In this document: positions 63,269 to 64,000 of the stretch, in pieces | Layout: the number at the start of each line of letters is the position of its first letter | Numbering within the stretch: the stretch's first letter is position 1 | Assembly: GCF_001522545.3 (NCBI RefSeq) | Contig: NC_031781.1 | Span: 8,313,487 to 8,377,486 of the forward strand | Length of the DNA stretch: 64,000 nucleotides | Direction: 5' to 3' | Source of the DNA: Parus major | Taxonomy: Eukaryota; Chordata; Aves; Passeriformes; Paridae | Translations under genes and position numbers: made by a program | Notes under the pieces: generated by a model | Seen by the model: the letters and a program-made list of their open reading frames with translations, nothing else | Database searches by the model: none | What the model was told of the DNA's origin: nothing

Positions 63269-64000
63269 GTACTTGTTCAAAAGGATGTCACAGAGCATGG
63301 CTACCAGAGCATCCTGCTCACTGTGGTGAATGCCAGTTACTCAAATCACTCCATCCCTTGGTAGTCATTTACTCTGTGTGTGTATCTGTGTGTGTACCAA
63401 GGCTTGTGGTGTTAGAAAACATGTTTTGCATGCTTCATTAAACAATTATTGTCAGTTATGCCTAAATTAATTTAGTTACTCTTTGATATCAGTAAACCAA
63501 GTGTGATTCCACTTAGGAAAGATGGAAAACTTTTACAGTTTGAGGGATTCATACTGACACAAAAATTTCCAAGAAGATTCTTGTAACTTCTCTATAATTT
63601 CAGCCCATTAAGGGAAGCTCCTGAATTTTTAATTCTACCAAAGTTTCACCAAAGCTTATTGCTTCAAATATTCTTTCCACAGAGGTATGGTATCTAGTGA
63701 TTCTCTTGCTATTTTCAAGCCTTGGAAATTATTTTCTTCAAATATGATTTTCTAGCACTGTCTAAAATACTAGAGTTGACCCATTGAAAGATTGTTTTCT
63801 ACTTCTTCTTTGTACCTTCGAAAAAGCTTTAATGAGAAAAGTGACTTGCCTGGCACTGGGTCATAAACCTCATAACAGTAGAAGATACTTTAACATTTTA
63901 CAGGTGCTCATGAGAGAATTCATGTGACATGATGACAAGTATATTTGAGATTTGTGCCTGATACCAGCTTTTCCTCCATTTATTAGCTGGTGTTCCTTGA
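63269..64000 (+). other. SLMAP: Start of the next SLMAP intron
   Basis: It begins gtactt and holds a (tg)n-rich stretch near 63376-63402. The next coding exon is not reached before the window ends. Confidence 0.85.

Larger units (their letters stand above)
1..64000 (+). other. SLMAP: SLMAP gene, internal portion (overview)
   Basis: The window is the middle of the sarcolemma associated protein gene. Eighteen exons between 27383 and 63268 encode 607 codons plus one base in one open frame. The order is: C-terminal half of an FHA domain, a short linker, a long heptad-rich coiled coil, a Ser/Asp-rich variable region, then more coiled coil. Known for the family: SLMAP is a tail-anchored membrane protein of the sarcolemma and sarcoplasmic reticulum, and also of centrosome, nuclear envelope and mitochondrial outer membrane. 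It is a subunit of the STRIPAK phosphatase complex, where its FHA domain binds autophosphorylated MST1/2 and so dampens Hippo signalling. The identification rests on recognising diagnostic peptides such as [27 protein letters not shown] and SKSGGDCTFIHQFIEC. The initiator exon and the exons for the last part of the rod and the membrane anchor are outside the window. Confidence 0.96.

Overview
The window comes from a vertebrate nuclear genome, almost certainly a bird. The DNA is AT-rich and mostly intronic, with GT-AG introns of 85 nt to more than 5 kb. It carries truncated CR1 LINEs (clearest at 19100-19575 and 5853-6000) and a solo LTR-like element at 41126-41527 of a kind I associate with songbird genomes, so a passerine is my best guess. 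No bacterial-type genes, CRISPR arrays, rRNA or tRNA genes were recognised. A 573-base run of N lies at 30915-31487.

The window holds one gene on the + strand: the middle of SLMAP (sarcolemma associated protein; also sarcolemmal membrane-associated protein). Eighteen coding exons can be placed between 27383 and 63268. They join in one continuous frame of 1822 nt (607 codons plus 1 nt) with no stop and with canonical splice sites throughout. The start codon, the N-terminal half of the FHA domain, the C-terminal coiled coil and the tail anchor lie outside the window.

Layout. 1-27382: part of a very long first intron with CR1 and LTR fragments, a 3 x 32 bp tandem repeat and probable regulatory DNA. 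27383-34421: three exons encoding the C-terminal half of the FHA domain and the segment after it, with the assembly gap in their first intron. 35764-38870: five phase 0-0 exons starting the coiled-coil rod. 39711-40015: two coiled-coil exons separated by an 85-nt intron. 40506-53702: five short, phase-symmetric exons encoding a polar variable region, including a probable 63-nt cassette exon at 44206-44268. 58343-63268: three exons returning to coiled coil.

The protein is a tail-anchored STRIPAK subunit. From family knowledge, its FHA domain binds phosphorylated MST1/2 and brings PP2A to them, which restrains Hippo signalling; shorter isoforms are known in heart muscle. Main non-routine observations: a possible undescribed 30-nt in-frame microexon at 58959-58988; a CpG-dense 140-bp patch with two same-strand CTCF-like motifs at 40123-40183; a G-rich/TATA promoter-like block at about 51144-51209 upstream of an in-frame Met; a GC-rich gap edge that may hide an exon or promoter; and several perfect inverted repeats. 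I found no wholly novel system.
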